From contig CM061139.1 of assembly GCA_030789695.1 (NCBI GenBank), positions 203,705,641-203,769,640 of the forward strand: a stretch of 64,000 nt of DNA. Reading direction: 5' to 3'. Source of the stretch: Scilla litardierei. Taxonomy: Eukaryota; Streptophyta; Magnoliopsida; Asparagales; Asparagaceae. Each line of letters begins with the position of its first letter. The first letter of the stretch is position 1. A program made the translations under genes and the position numbers. The notes beneath the pieces were generated by a model that was not told the origin of the DNA, did no database searches, and worked only from the letters and a program-made list of their open reading frames with translations. Below, piece after piece: positions 21,645-33,659 of the stretch.

Positions 21645-22020
21645 GGGCTTGAGCTGTCAGTGCAGGAAATTTTTCCTGCGATGACAGCGATTTGGGGCCG
21701 GAAAAATATTTTTTTCAATTTTTTTGCAATGTGTTTTACAACTTGTTGGCTAGATCCCCACCAAGTTTCAAGTCAATCCAACACTTTATGAGTCTCCATC
21801 CATGCATTTCAAAAAAAAACCAATCGAGAATACCGAACTATCAGCGCAACTTTTTTGAAACGCATGGATGGAGGCTCAAAAAGTATTGGATTGACTTGAA
21901 ATTTGGTGGGGAGGTAGCGAACAAGTTTTAGATCACATAAAAAAATTTAAAAAAAAATATTTTTTCGGCCCCAAATCGATGTCCGCGAATGAAAAATTTC
22001 CTGCGCTGACAGCTCAGACC
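21645..22020. mobile_element. Foldback element 3 with AATAT flanks
   Basis: 376 bp. The left end GGGCTTGAGCTGTCAGTGC pairs with the right end, whose reverse complement is GGTCTGAGCTGTCAGCGC. Homology of the arms extends almost to the centre (CCACCAAGTTTCAAGTCAAT against its partner). AATAT flanks both sides (21640-21644, 22021-22025). No coding capacity. Family not identified. Confidence 0.75.
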
Positions 22021-22184
22021 AATATCCCTCATATATATAAGCTTGCAACTTGTATTAAGACTAAACGAAAAATAACTGACAAAAATATTAAATAAAACAC
22101 TAACAAATAAAACTAAATTAAAAAAGTGAACTCATAACCAAAAGTTAAATAAAATCCTGATTAAATCCAACTAAATATAACTTT

Positions 22185-22356
22185 ATCATCACAAAAAATC
22201 TACTCACTTCATCTCATAAACCATGTGGGTATTTTGCTTCCACACTAGACCAAGATTCAGCATTCTGCTTTTTACTCCTATATATGACTAAATTACCATC
22301 AATATACATGCAGTAACCTACAGGTTATTTCGTGTCTCTATTATCACCATTATAAC
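22185..22356 (-). pseudogene. Old minus-strand copia: RNase H part
   Basis: The minus strand reads GYCMYIDGNLVIYRSKKQ and then SSVEAKYPHGL, the GYC.F.GGNL..W.SKKQ..V..SS.EAEY signature. It is the direct continuation of the RT/RNase H at 27112-28150. The join falls between DSSY and NGDNRD, exactly at the ATAAC target site of Copia B. Confidence 0.8.
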
Positions 22357-23252
22357 TGTTGAAAAATATGATAGAAAACACCAAAATATCTCGGTATTAA
22401 TTTAGAATTTATGAGGATTTTTTTAGAGATTTTTGAACCCAACCCAAGATGTTATGCAAGCACAGCCCATGTTAGAAAAAAAACATTTGCTACAGTAAAG
22501 CCTAGCCCATGAGCGGGCGGCCCGCTTACGCAAGCACAAACCAATCACCGCAGTGCGCACGTTCGATGCACACACACGTGCGAGCGAAGCGCAATAGCAT
22601 CACGTTTTGTGTTGGGGACACGCGACAAGATATATCTGCCGCTGGTGCTCAATCGTAAGATTGTCAGCAAAGCAGATCGGGCTGAAGAGCGATGCCACCC
22701 ATCGCGCTGAGATGAAACCCCGCCTTGATCTGACGATGAATGCATGAAGCGGGTTGCGGATCAAGCAGCTATGCGTTTGTGAATCGGATTCAGATCTGAT
22801 TCTGAACCGATTACAGACAGACCCGTTAGTTTATATAAACAGTGTTTTGGCTAAGGTTTTGATGCAATTCTCGAGCTGTTTTCATACAAATTATTCCCGT
22901 AAAGCTTGCAACTACATGTAGAGAAACAGATGTCAAACCGAGGGCCGCTGGTGGTTTGCTTTGAGAGGTTTCTTCATAATTTTATTCTCCAAACTTAGAG
23001 GAATTGGTTGTTTCATAATTTATAATCAAAGTATCAATGATCTCTCTAATTGGACGTATACTAAGTGTTGGGTAGAATCAGTATAAATCTTTGATGTCAG
23101 TTGCGTATTTTTGTTTTTTGGGTTATCTTTCATATATGTTGATGTGCTACATGTTTGATAAAGAACGTTGTTTGCTTTATTCGTTGTCACAACGATCTTA
23201 GAATTCCAAGAGGCAATTGACATCACCCAACAAGTTGTATCAGAGTCCAACA
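22357..23252 (+). repeat. Copia B 5' LTR
   Basis: Begins TGTTGAAAAATATGA and ends CCAACA. Homologous along its length to 26196-27111. A TATA-like tttatataaac lies near 22830-22842. Confidence 0.93.
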
Positions 23253-23254
23253 AT

Positions 23255-23266
23255 TGGTATTAAAGC
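23255..23266 (+). other. Copia B primer-binding site
   Basis: TGGTATTAAAGC, an initiator tRNA-Met complement variant, two to three bases after the LTR. Confidence 0.78.
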
Positions 23267-23292
23267 AAGATTTGTCAACAAGTCCAAGTTGA

Positions 23293-24130
23293 TGGCGGAA
23301 TGTTCTTCTACAAACTGGAAAGGCAATTAGTTCGAGTTCATATGTGGGTGGCTTGTATGTGACGGTAGGAGAAGCGCAATACAAGATTGAAAAGTTCGAT
23401 AGCAGTGGAAACTTTGAGATATGACAGTACAAGATGAATGATATCTTAATGAAAGACCGTGTCTACAGGGTGGTGTACGATATGGAGACTTTACCTACAG
23501 ATATCTCGAAAAGGGAGAAGATTAAGAATGAAGACTCAATGATGAAAACCATCTAGCTCGGCATATCGGACGAGTTGATTTATTAGGTGTCCAAGGAGAC
23601 TACAGCCAAGGAATTATGGGAAAATCTTGAGAAATTGTATCTGAAAAAGTCACTCACCTACAAGCTAATCTTGCCGAGGACGTTCTTCACTTTTAAGATT
23701 CGAGACTGGACCTCATTGAAGGTTCAATTGGATACCTTCAATAGACTAGTGATGAAGATGAGTGTCATTGGATTGACTATAGAGGCGGAGCATGAAGAGA
23801 TGATTTTGCTCCTGGCGTTGACAGAGCGATACACGATATTCGTCAACACCAAGTCTACAATCAGGATACTTTCAGTCTTGAGGACTTGAAGGCGTGACCA
23901 TATAGCAAGGAGTTGAGAGATCGACTGGCAGGAGTTGGTTTGAGTGAATGAGTTTCGAACAACCATGGCTAACTTGCTTTGGGACGAAGCAATGTGAAAG
24001 GCGACAACAGAAAGAGATTGAGATTGAGGAACAAATGCACGGCATGCCATATTAGCAAGAAACCAGGTTATTGGAAAAAGAGACTGTCCAGCGAGGAGAA
24101 ATAGAGACACGGAGAATATGTCAGCATTGT
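23293..24130 (+). pseudogene. Copia B gag
   Basis: From an ATG near 23293 (MAECSSTNWKGN). Copia Gag features: YKIEKFDSSGNFEI, then KELWENLEKLYLKKSLTYK and FNRLVMKMSVIGLTIEAEHE. A worn zinc knuckle (CHISKKPGYWKK) lies near 24040. Stops at about 23319, 23554 and 23584 and a frame change after 23889 disrupt it. Confidence 0.75.
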
Positions 24131-24219
24131 CATCAGTTGCAGTTGTGTAGACGGAAGAGGTGAGGAGCGAGGAGACCTACAATGTGCTCGTAACGTACTC
24201 TTCAGATGTTGTGAATCAT

Positions 24220-26195
24220 GCTTAGGTCATGGATTCAAGGGCGTCATTCCACATAATGTCACATAAGGAGTGTTACCCACTTAAGGAATGCGAATGGATC
24301 GGTCTTTAACAATGACGAGTGCAATACTGTTGGAGTTACTTCAGTGAGAATAAGGATGTTCAATGGCATGGTGCGCACACTCATCAATGTGTGGCATGTT
24401 CCATAGTTGAGGAAGTCACTACTTTCTTTGGGGGCATTGGATTTCATGAGTATAAAAGATACGATAGAGAAGGAGCTTTGAAAATATCGAAGGGTTCGAT
24501 CATGGTAATGAGAGGTGAAAAGGATTGTGACTTATATCTGCGGAAGGGGATGACAATCATATGAGATTCCAGTACCAGAGTCGAGGGTTTGCAAGAGATT
24601 GATTCGACCAGATTGTGGCATCTCAGAGTAGGACATGTCGTGGAGAGAAGCTTAGAGGCTTTAAGGAAACATGGTCTTATAAAAAGTATGAACTTGGAAC
24701 TAGAGTTTTGTGAAGATTGTGTCTATAGAAAGCAGATGAAGGTTAGTTTCGATGAAGAGAAGCATGCCACAAAAGGGATTCTTGAGTATGTCTCACCGAC
24801 GTTTCGGTCATGTTACTTCACTCTCTTGGTGGAGCTTGTTACTTCATATCATTCATTGATGATAACTCCAAAAAAGTATGTGTGTATGTGATGAAGGAAA
24901 AGTCAGAGGCGTTTGAGAAGTTCAATGCGTGGAAGACCCTTGTGAAGATCCTTGTGGTGAGTCTAAAAAGTAAAAATCCAAAAGTGTTAAGATCCGACAA
25001 TGGTGACGAATTTACTTCGGCTAAGTTTAAGGAATTCTGTGAGGATCCGAGAGTAAAAGGCACTTCACTACACCAGAAGATCTGCAGTCAAATGGAGTTA
25101 CCGAGCAGATGAATATGACACTTCTAGGGAAAATGGTGTCTCAGAATTACAACAGGTTTGTCGAAGGGATTTTGGTTAGAAGCTATTTCAACCACGGCTT
25201 ATTTGGTAAACAGAATTCCATCTTCAGCTATCGATGGAAAAATTCCAGAGGTTTGGACAATGCAGCCAATGGATTTAGATCATCTTAAGGTGTTTGGATG
25301 TCCAATTTATATTCACGAGGAATGTGACAAGTTCTACACTAAAGGAACGAAATGACTTGTTGGGATACATGGATGGTGTCGAGGGTTATAGACTTTGGAG
25401 TCCAAATGCAAGAAAAATTATAGTTGGTTGACATGTGACATTTGATAAGTCGACAGTGCTGCAAAGAAAGTCTTCAAGAAATACTGAAATAGGTAAAGGC
25501 AATGTGCCGAACAAGGTGGATGTACTTATTCCTAATCACAAGATCGGCAGAGACGTTGGAAAAGGAGTGGATGTTGACGGAGAGAGTCCACATGAGGATA
25601 CTACTACATACAATGATGGTAGTAGAAGTTCTAGTTGAGGTTAAGATTCTAGAGCTATTATGGATGACTCTATTGCTAGCAGAATGGGACGTCGCACCAT
25701 GAAGACCCCAGCTAGTTATGAGGACTCCGTGAATTTAGCATATGTATTGCATGCACATGGAGATCCTACGACAGATAGGTTTGCGATGGATGCACTGAGT
25801 TTGAACGCAAACTCAGGGGAGGGTGTGGGGTGCTAGGAAGGATGTCGACATATTAGCACATTCAAAGGATATTCACGAGAAGAAAAATCTTGCGATAGAC
25901 AGGTTGGTGACGAAGTTTGAGCAATGCTCGAACTTATTTTCCTTGAAGATGTGCCACGAGATGGCATGAAGAGATCACTACTAGTTTTTTTCAGATATGT
26001 ATTCAAGAGATACGATGAATCAGATATTCACATTCAGAAAAAGGTACATTTGACACTCAGTTAATTGATGATGCTTAGTATGAAGCTCACTAGCCAAGTG
26101 TCCTGATATGAGGAAGAGATGATTACTTTTTAAATATGGAGGACTTGAGTTTTGGCTTGATTTGAGCTTTGTGATATGTTTGTATCAATGTGAAG
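24220..26195 (+). pseudogene. Copia B protease/integrase; RT-RNase H deleted
   Basis: Protease remnant near 24230 (VMDSRASFHIMSHKECYPL). The GAG-pre-integrase motif TRLWHLRVGHVVERSLEAL is at 24598-24655, with FCEDCVYRKQMK after it. The integrase core includes CYFISFIDDNSKKVCVYVMK and VLRSDNGDEFTS. Then come AYLVNRIPSSAIDGKIPE and LKVFGCPIY (to 25355). The variable linker to 25640 is recognisable. From there to 26195 no RT (YVDD) or RNase H motif can be found, so about 1.5 kb of pol was lost. Confidence 0.78.
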
Positions 26196-27111
26196 TGTTG
26201 AAAAATATGAAACAAAACACCAAAAATATCTCGGTATTAATGTACAATTTATCTGAATTTTAAAGAGATTTTTTGGAGATTTGGAGGCCAAAATAAGGTT
26301 TTACGCAAGCCCATGGGCTAGGTTTTATAGTAGCAAATGTTTTTCCAAAAAAGCCCACTTATGCTGGCGCAGCCCAATCACTGCAGCATGCACGTTCGGC
26401 ACACGCGTGCTCGCGGGCAAAGCGCGGCAGCATCGCGATTTATATTGGGGACACGTGACAAGATATCAGCTGCTGGTGCTCGATCGTGCGGCTGTCAGCA
26501 AAGCAGAGCAGGCTGGAGAGTGTCATCATGTCGCGCTGAGACCAATTCATGCCTTAATCCGACGGTGGAGACGCGAAGCAAGTTGTGGGCGAATCAGCTA
26601 TGCATTTCTGACTCGGATTCAAATCCGATTCCGTCCCAAATACAAACAGACTATTAGTCTATATAAACGGGGTTTTGGCTAATATTTTGATGCAATTCTC
26701 GAGCTGTTTTCGTGCAGAACCATCATGTAAAGCTTGCAGCTACTTGTAGAGAAACAAAGGGCTAATCAAGGACCGTGGATCGGTTGTTTTGAGAGGTTTC
26801 TCCATAGTTTTCTTCTCCAATTTCTTAGCAGTTTTAGTTGTTTTTCCTTCATCCAAATGTCATAACTTATAATTAAAGATATTGAAGCATTGGTGATCTC
26901 TCCAACGGGATATACACCAAGTATTGGATGGAAACAATATAAATCTCTGGTGTCAGATGCGTATTTTTCTTTTATTTTACGTGATCGTTCATATTTATCA
27001 TTATGTTGCAGCTTTTATAGAGAACGGCGTTTGCTGTGTTCATTGTCACAACAATCTTGAAATTTCGTGAGGCAATTGGTATCACCCAACAAGTGGTAGC
27101 ATAGCCCAACA
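26196..27111 (+). repeat. Copia B 3' LTR
   Basis: Begins TGTTGAAAAATATGA and ends GCCCAACA, 916 bp. The ATAAC target duplication follows immediately. Confidence 0.93.
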
Positions 27112-28150
27112 ATAACTGGAGTCTAAGAATGTTTTAATCCTAGAATGTCCATAATTTTTTGTAAGCAGACCTTTGCCAAGAGAATCTTCAATATACATCA
27201 AGATCTACAGAACTCTCTCCATTGAATCTTTCACAATCTATGCATAAACTCGTGACCAGTCCAAGAACATAATATTGTCAGATCCAATAAGTATAAGGTA
27301 AACCCTGACAACCAGTCTTGTCTATGGATACATCCTCAACCAACTGAGAAGACCTATCCTATAAGTCAATGTTTGCATATGTAGGTGTGTTTACTCGGTT
27401 ACAACCCAAAAATCCAATCTTTTGAAACATATTCAAGCATGCATTCTTTAGAGAAAAATTTACTCCATGTTTGCTATAAGCAATTTCAATTCTAAATAAT
27501 ATCTTGGCTTTTCATATCCTTTATCACTAAGTGTTCCCTGAGGTACTCCTTGGTCTTCTAATGTGAACACTATCATTGCTTGTCAAGAGGATGCTATCAA
27601 CAAAAACTGCAAGAAGCACAGATCCAAAGGTGCCATCACATATAAAAACCAAATGATCCGAATAGGATCATTGAAAACCATCAACCATAACAACTTTATT
27701 GAACTTCTCAAACCATGAAAGGACTCTGCTTCAAACCATATATAGACATTTTGAGTTTGCACACAACGTTCTTCCCTCTGAGCAACATACCCAAAAAATT
27801 TCATATGAACTTCTTTATGAAGATCTCCATTCAAAAACCACATTCTTGACATCTAAGAAAAACATAGACCATTGTTCATTAACCGTGAGTGAGAAAAATG
27901 ACAAGTAGAATTAAGAGAACATGAGAGACTTAAGATAGTCAACACCATACGTGAAGCTTTTAGTAACAGGTCTACCCTAGTATTTATCTATGGCTCCATG
28001 TGGGTTATTCTTTATTGTGAAAACCCAACAATAGCCTGCAACAGTTGATGCTAAATATGTAGGAACATGCTCCCATGTACCATTTCCTTGGTTATGGCAA
28101 TGTTTAGTGGTTTTGTCCGAGGCCAAATATTTGGACCTTTATGTTATGCC
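27112..28150 (-). pseudogene. Old minus-strand copia: reverse transcriptase part
   Basis: Reading the minus strand from about 28090: GTWEHVPTYL, then WVFTIKNNPHGAIDKY, SFTYGVDYLKS, the DVKN.F.NGDLHKEVHMKF block (27850-27800), YGLKQSP-like remnants and KHGVNFSLKNACLNMFQKIG. DRSSQLVEDVS follows, then GLLYKNYGHSRIK up to 27117. These follow copia RT order. Frame changes and stops are frequent. The gene continues at 22356 beyond Copia B. Confidence 0.8.
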
Positions 28151-28360
28151 ATTTTCATTAATAAAATGTTTCTCTTCTTATTATTATTATATTGCTTGCA
28201 TGTTTCTTTATAATTATGTTTGAATAGCTTTTTTGTTATTCTAAGCATCCCTAGTCATTCAGCGTTAAAGGTTTAATAATGAATTAAGACTAGTATGAGT
28301 TTGGTTGATAATTATGAGATAATTATATGTATGGTGATACAAATCAAACTTATAGGTAAT

Positions 28361-29510
28361 TGTTGGAGAACATGTACTGGCTAGACTCGCTATGAGATCA
28401 TTACATGGATTAGTGTCATAAATGATCTCATAATAGTTATGTCATAGAATCCTTAGACCTGAGATCATCACAGATTCCCTTAGACATGAGATTATCACAG
28501 ATTCCTACATAAGAAACATCATGTTTTGACATAACCAAACGATATATTTAATCAGATAATCATAAAGGTTATGATTGAACATGATGTGAATTATGCAGAG
28601 GAAAGTGAATGAACGAGATGGAATTTGTCCCTCTCCTATGAGAGAGATATCTAATGGGCCCCTCGATAAGTAGGACTGAGAAATGCATGGACGTGCTCAA
28701 ATGAATGTCATTTGATTTTATCAGTCTACTTAGAAAGCGAGAAATTAAATGTTTGAACAATATAAGTATGACACTGCCCATGCCTTATGTTCAAATAAGA
28801 TATCGTGTGACAAAAGGATTATGACATGTTCTATTGATTAGGTTAATATTCGACTAACGATATTCATATTAATTGGGTAGTCATAATGTCTTGCTAGAGA
28901 CCAATTATGACTTGTGGGCTTCTAATGAAGATTAGGCCCACTGCCAATTTGATATGAGCCTATTGGGTCGCACACAAAGAACGTAATGAATAGGATATGG
29001 TTTAAACATGATTTCGAAATTAATTTGAAATTCGTAATAAGGTGAAAATATCTTAACCGTCAGATATTGTATCTCATTAAGATGTTATCCCTAAGATATC
29101 GACGCATAACTGAAATACGTTAATGGGTTAACGTGAGATTCGTATCCCTAAGATAGCGTCGCGTAACTGAAATTTGTTAATGTGTTAACGTAAGATTCTA
29201 TATAAGATATAGAATCGGGATTTTCAGTTTTACGTTTTAATCTATCTCCTCCGTTTTTGAGAAAAACAAATATCGAGAGAAACCCTAGTTGCGAAAAAGG
29301 AGCTAGCACCCTCGCAAGTCCTGTTCGTGACGTTCGCGTGTGGATACCGATTGAGGGTGATCGTTCATAGAGCAGCACATGTAGTCCGACAGATTCAGAT
29401 CGTCACAAAGGTTAGTAATCTATTCGAATCAAATAGAAACGCATGGATCTTAGTTGGTTTCTATTTTTCGATGCATATAAATTAGTTGTGCAATGATAGA
29501 AACCCCAACA
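28361..29510 (+). repeat. Copia-type LTR, solo or orphan 5' LTR
   Basis: 1150 bp with inverted termini TGTTGGAG and CCCCAACA. It has a 57-bp tandem duplication (units from about 29087 and 29144), then a TATA box inside a 9-bp inverted repeat (29194-29216). The sequence just after it (ctggttcataatatgc) could be a decayed iMet PBS, which would make this a 5' LTR. No target duplication matches. Confidence 0.65.
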
Positions 29511-29573
29511 ATCTGGTTCATAATATGCTTTCAGTATGTGATAGGGTTACAAGTTCACAGTATGCCACTTTAA

Positions 29574-30002
29574 GTGGTGCGTGGTACACATGAGTATGAA
29601 CGGCAGATGACTGCCCCTTCAGCCCAGCAACCTCCACCAGTCGCTGCAGTAGAGCAGAACCGACGCCCTCCAGTAAATACTCGCCACAGTGAACAGAAGA
29701 AGCCTGCTCTACAGATGATGCAAACTATGCAATTCAAGAAGAACGGGACTTCTACCAATACTTAACGATTCGTAGTGTGTCACTATTGCCAACGACCTAA
29801 ACATGTGAAGAATGACTATCATCGCTATAACAAGTTGTGTCTGATTTGCGTCGCGTCCGAGCATTCTATTGCAGACTGTCTTAAGAAGAAGGAGAACACA
29901 ACTGCTAGTGTTACTCAGCAAGAGCAACATCCACCACCCCAACTACAGAGGCGCCATGCTTACATCTTATCAGCAACAGAGACGGATGCTCCTCCCGCTT
30001 AG
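29574..30002 (+). pseudogene. Gypsy gag C-terminal fragment
   Basis: One frame broken by a TAA at 29763-29765. It reads YERQMTAPSAQQPPPVAAVE, a Pro/Gln-rich gag linker, then two knuckles: CHYCQRPKHVKNDY with the last Cys lost, and an intact CLICVASEHSIADC (C-x2-C-x4-H-x4-C). The frame ends about 100 bp before the polypurine tract and LTR, with no protease or pol between. Either pol was deleted or the parent was a gag-only non-autonomous element. Confidence 0.75.
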
Positions 30003-30089
30003 AAGACACTATCAGTTATCTAGGCTTTACTATTGCATTTATTATTACTATTTTGATTTTTGGAATTTTTGAGGAATGAATTTATTTAA

Positions 30090-30099
30090 AGGGGGAGAA
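30090..30099 (+). other. Polypurine tract
   Basis: AAGGGGGAGAA directly abutting the LTR start, the primer for plus-strand cDNA synthesis. Confidence 0.8.
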
Positions 30100-32819
30100 T
30101 GTAACGACCCATATTTTTGGGAAAATTTCTAATTTTTCCATCATGTTTTTATAAAAATATTTCTTTCCTATCTTCTTCATTAAGGGGCAAACCTATGGCC
30201 CAAGTTTGCATTTTCCCCTCAACCGTTCTTAAATTCTTTCTCAATAATCCAAAGCCTATTCATTTTCAGGCCACTTATTTAAATACTCTCATCTTACATT
30301 CACTTGAAACAACCCAAATAGCCCACATCCTTTTATTATTTCACCAAGCTCAAATTAAATGCCCACTCCCTCTCCATTAATTAAGCTCAAGCTCCTTCAT
30401 CTGAAAACAAATGAGGGGACAACTCATTTAATTATTCCTCTCTAATCTCCAATCACTGCAAGCTCAAAAGCTCGCTGCCCTAGCTCCTCTCCCTCACGAA
30501 CAGCAACCGATGCCGCATCCTCTCCACGGGTTCGGAAACCCTAGCCGCTGCACGAAATCAGATCCGATCAGATTTTCATCTGCGGATCTCGGTCTTCTAG
30601 TCTGATTCGAACTGTTTTACGTGTTTTTTTCTTCTTTTTAAATATGTGATAGATTTCTATTGTTTTATGCATACGAAGTCCTCTTCTTTCTTTCTCTAAA
30701 ATTCTGGTTTCAATCTTGGGATTTTTCTGAGTTTTCCGAGCTTGGATCTAGGGCTTTGATGCTTTCGATGCTTCGATTAAGATATATTATTTCTACTCCA
30801 ACTTCCAGTTTAGGTTTTAAATAACTTTGAAATTATCTGGGACATGATGTTGAGATTTTTGATGAGATGATTTTCCTCGAGGATTCATCATTTTGTTGGC
30901 AACCCTTGACTGTACCATGATGTTCGTCGCTACCCCTTTTCTTTCTCTATTTTTACGATCCCCTTGGGCTATAGTCAGTTGTCGGAGGAGTTTGCCGCTT
31001 GCCGTCGTCGTGTTCTTGCGGACGAGCCTCGCTGGTTGTTTTGATCGTATTAGGGCATTGTGTCGATTCATGCCCCCTCAATCTTGATGTCGTTCCCTCC
31101 TTTGGGTCTGTCGTTGTTATTGGGCCATGTTATTTGTCGTCGTCGTTGGTTTACTAGGCCTTTTGGGTCTGCTATGCTCGGCCTGCTGTTCTGGTTCGAT
31201 AGTGTGTAATTAGGTCTATGGATTGCAACTATTCCTATAATTAGATTTTGACAGAACTCCCCTTGGCTGGTAGACTATACAACTTTAATGGGTTGCCAAG
31301 ATGTGAAAGCTGATCCCACTCTAATCATGTTTTTCTGCAAGTGATGTTTTTGTTAATTTTCAATTTTAAAATAATTGGTTTCGATATCTCTTTTAATTAC
31401 AGTTAACTTGTTATGCCCAATTTTACCTTTAGACATGTAATTGGTTGCCTAACGTGCATACCGATTTGTAATCGTTGAAAGACATTCTCAACTTATGTAA
31501 TTAGGGACCGTGTATAGTGATACAAGAATAACCATCAATGACTCGGCACTGAACATGGACACATGACTTGACTTTGACACTTCATGACCCTAAACCAACA
31601 TCTAGGATGACATTACACTTAGCTCACTGTCTAAGGGGTGTGGATGTGCTAATGGTTAACGTATTCATTTTACCACTCTCTTGATGGAAGTGAGGCATAA
31701 TATAAAAGTTATCAATTTTTATCCTCCTTTTATAGAATGAGGGTTCAAATGCAATTTTCCTCTTTCTTATAGAACGAGGGGTTTTCAATATTCAATTGTC
31801 CGCTATTCACACTAATAGCGGTGTTAAAGAACCGTTTAATGTACATCACTCCCTTGGACACGAGTCACGGCCTATAATGGTTAGTTAAACTTAAACCAAT
31901 ACTTAAAGACATTCATGACTCGTTATGTTTTCAGTTCAGTAGATTACTCTTCTTGTTCTGTGATATTGATATTGTTGTTGACGTCAGTGTTCTAAAACAA
32001 GTTATATGCGGCCGCATATAAGGATGCGGCCTTAGACCGCATGAGAATTAAGATATTCGGTCGAATTATGCGGTCGGCCGTATAATCGACTGCATAAATG
32101 TTATGCGACCGCACATGCGAATATGCGGGCGCATAATCGGCAATTAAAAAAATCCCAACCCGTTAAGAAACACAACCTGTTAAACATAAAAATATTTTAA
32201 AATACTTATGTTTGACATGCTTTTGATTTGAACGTAAAACTAAATAGTTCTGTTTTGTGTGTAGATTGCTTTAGACATTAGATTTTAGTTATTTTATGTA
32301 TTGATCGTCATAATGGCGCTGATGTTTTAGTATGAATTAATCCATATTTTTAAAAGCTAATATGATTTTTTCCTTATTCCTATAATTCTTATCTTTTTTA
32401 ATTTAATATACACAGACACATAAACTTATTGCTTATTTATATACTAAATTATTCATTTTCGTGTAAACCGCTTAAACCACATAATCGGCCGCATAACCCG
32501 CTTATGCGCTATGCGCTCATAGACCGCGCGCATAATGAAACCGCCTTTTATAACACTGGTTGACGTACATAAACAGTTAGCTTAGTTTAGATGTAATCTA
32601 CTTTGTCATTCCCCTTATATCGTCTTCTACAGGTTTAGTAAGAGATCTTTTAGCATTGGAGATTAGCTTTCGTGGTGCACAAAGTTTTCTGATATTGATC
32701 TTACAGGTATTTAATTTCGGTACTATGTTCTACTTTGTCCTATTCTGTTTTCACTGGTACCCAGCAGAATCTGCATATTAATTGTAAATTGTGATGACAC
32801 TTGAAAACGGGTCGTTACA
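30100..32819 (+). repeat. 2.7-kb gypsy-type 3' LTR, carrying a hAT MITE
   Basis: The start TGTAACGACCC and end GGGTCGTTACA are perfect 11-bp inverted termini. Length is 2720 bp, or about 2138 bp without the MITE at 31985-32558 and one TSD copy. No partner 5' LTR is in the window. Long LTRs with these termini are typical of plant Tekay/Del chromoviruses. That lineage call is inference. Confidence 0.85.
31985..32558. mobile_element. hAT-type MITE with perfect 8-bp TSD
   Basis: The left end CAGTGTTCTAAAAC and the reverse complement of the right end CAGTGTTATAAAAGG form the terminal inverted repeat. GTTGACGT flanks it exactly (31977-31984, 32559-32566). Both subterminal zones carry repeated ATGCGGCCGCAT-like motifs. 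574 bp, non-coding. Confidence 0.9.
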
Positions 32820-33253
32820 GGTTGTGGATATTGGTTCGATCAGTTCAATGTGTATGGAAGCATATATAATATAATGTATGTATACGTATAAATGCATACA
32901 TACACATAAAGATTAATCTCTTGGTTAGTTTTTAAATCTCGATTATTTCTCGATTTTTATTGTTTCTTTCATCAATCATCAATTTTTATGATATCAATTT
33001 TTATAATATGTATATTGATAATACTATATTTTCAACTTTCTTCTCATGTACATTCAAATCAATGCTTTGTGTGATCCACATCAGGAACGCCATGCAAATT
33101 GTAGATCTATTGGTGTAGCAAATTAACTAGCATTGGTCTATAACCTACGCTAGATGCACCATAGCTCCATGATAAGACTTGTGAATAGATACGGAAAACA
33201 ATGGCAATGCAAAATGCTAAAAAGTGGGGGTAAGCCAATCACATGAAACAAAA
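32820..33253. other. Unassigned A/T-rich sequence
   Basis: No gene, RNA or element end recognised. It includes AT/GTAT microsatellite-like sequence at 32860-32910. Confidence 0.4.
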
Positions 33254-33643
33254 TGTGAAACATGATGCAAAGTTGTCAATCATTTACCCTTATAAAGATC
33301 GATAAAATAATCTAAATTTGGTGATGTCATAGATGATTGAACAAGAACTAATCAAGATGTTCAAATGCAAATAGTGGATCAGTCGAGAGTAAAGTAATGG
33401 CCATAGCCTTCACCAGGTTGTACACACCAGCAATGGCTTGGTGGCTTATGTGAAACATGATGCAAAGTTGTCAATCATGTACCCTTATAAAGATCCATAA
33501 AATAATCTAAATTTGGTGATGTCATAGAAGATTGAACAAGAACTAATCAAGATCTTCAAATGCCAATGGTGGATCAGTCGAGAGTAAAGTAATTGTCATA
33601 GCCTTGACCAGGTTGTATACACCAGCAATGGCTTGGTGGCTTG
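33254..33643 (-). repeat. 195-bp tandem duplication
   Basis: Two copies (33254-33448, 33449-33643) starting TGTGAAACATGATGC with few differences. It lies at the downstream side of the old minus-strand copia. Function unknown. Confidence 0.9.
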
Positions 33644-33659
33644 GTAGTTACAGACGTTG

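Larger units (their letters stand above)
21080..22220 (-). repeat. Dispersed LTR-like repeat, copy 2, interrupted
   Basis: Left part 21080-21245 and right part 22030-22220 match copy 1 (18830-19260). They are separated by three foldback elements inserted at the TA-rich TATA region. Confidence 0.5.
22357..27111 (+). mobile_element. Copia B: complete-ended, internally deleted Ty1/copia element
   Basis: 4755 bp with LTRs of 896 and 916 bp, an iMet-type PBS, and the perfect target duplication ATAAC (22352-22356, 27112-27116). Gag, protease and integrase remnants are present in order, but RT and RNase H are essentially missing before the 3' LTR. Decay is heavy. The polypurine tract is poor. Confidence 0.95.

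Noticed and set aside
22060..22351. Treating the left flank of Copia B as intergenic
   Set aside because: The minus strand carries a clear copia RNase H signature from 22351 down to about 22185 that continues the RT at 27112-28150.
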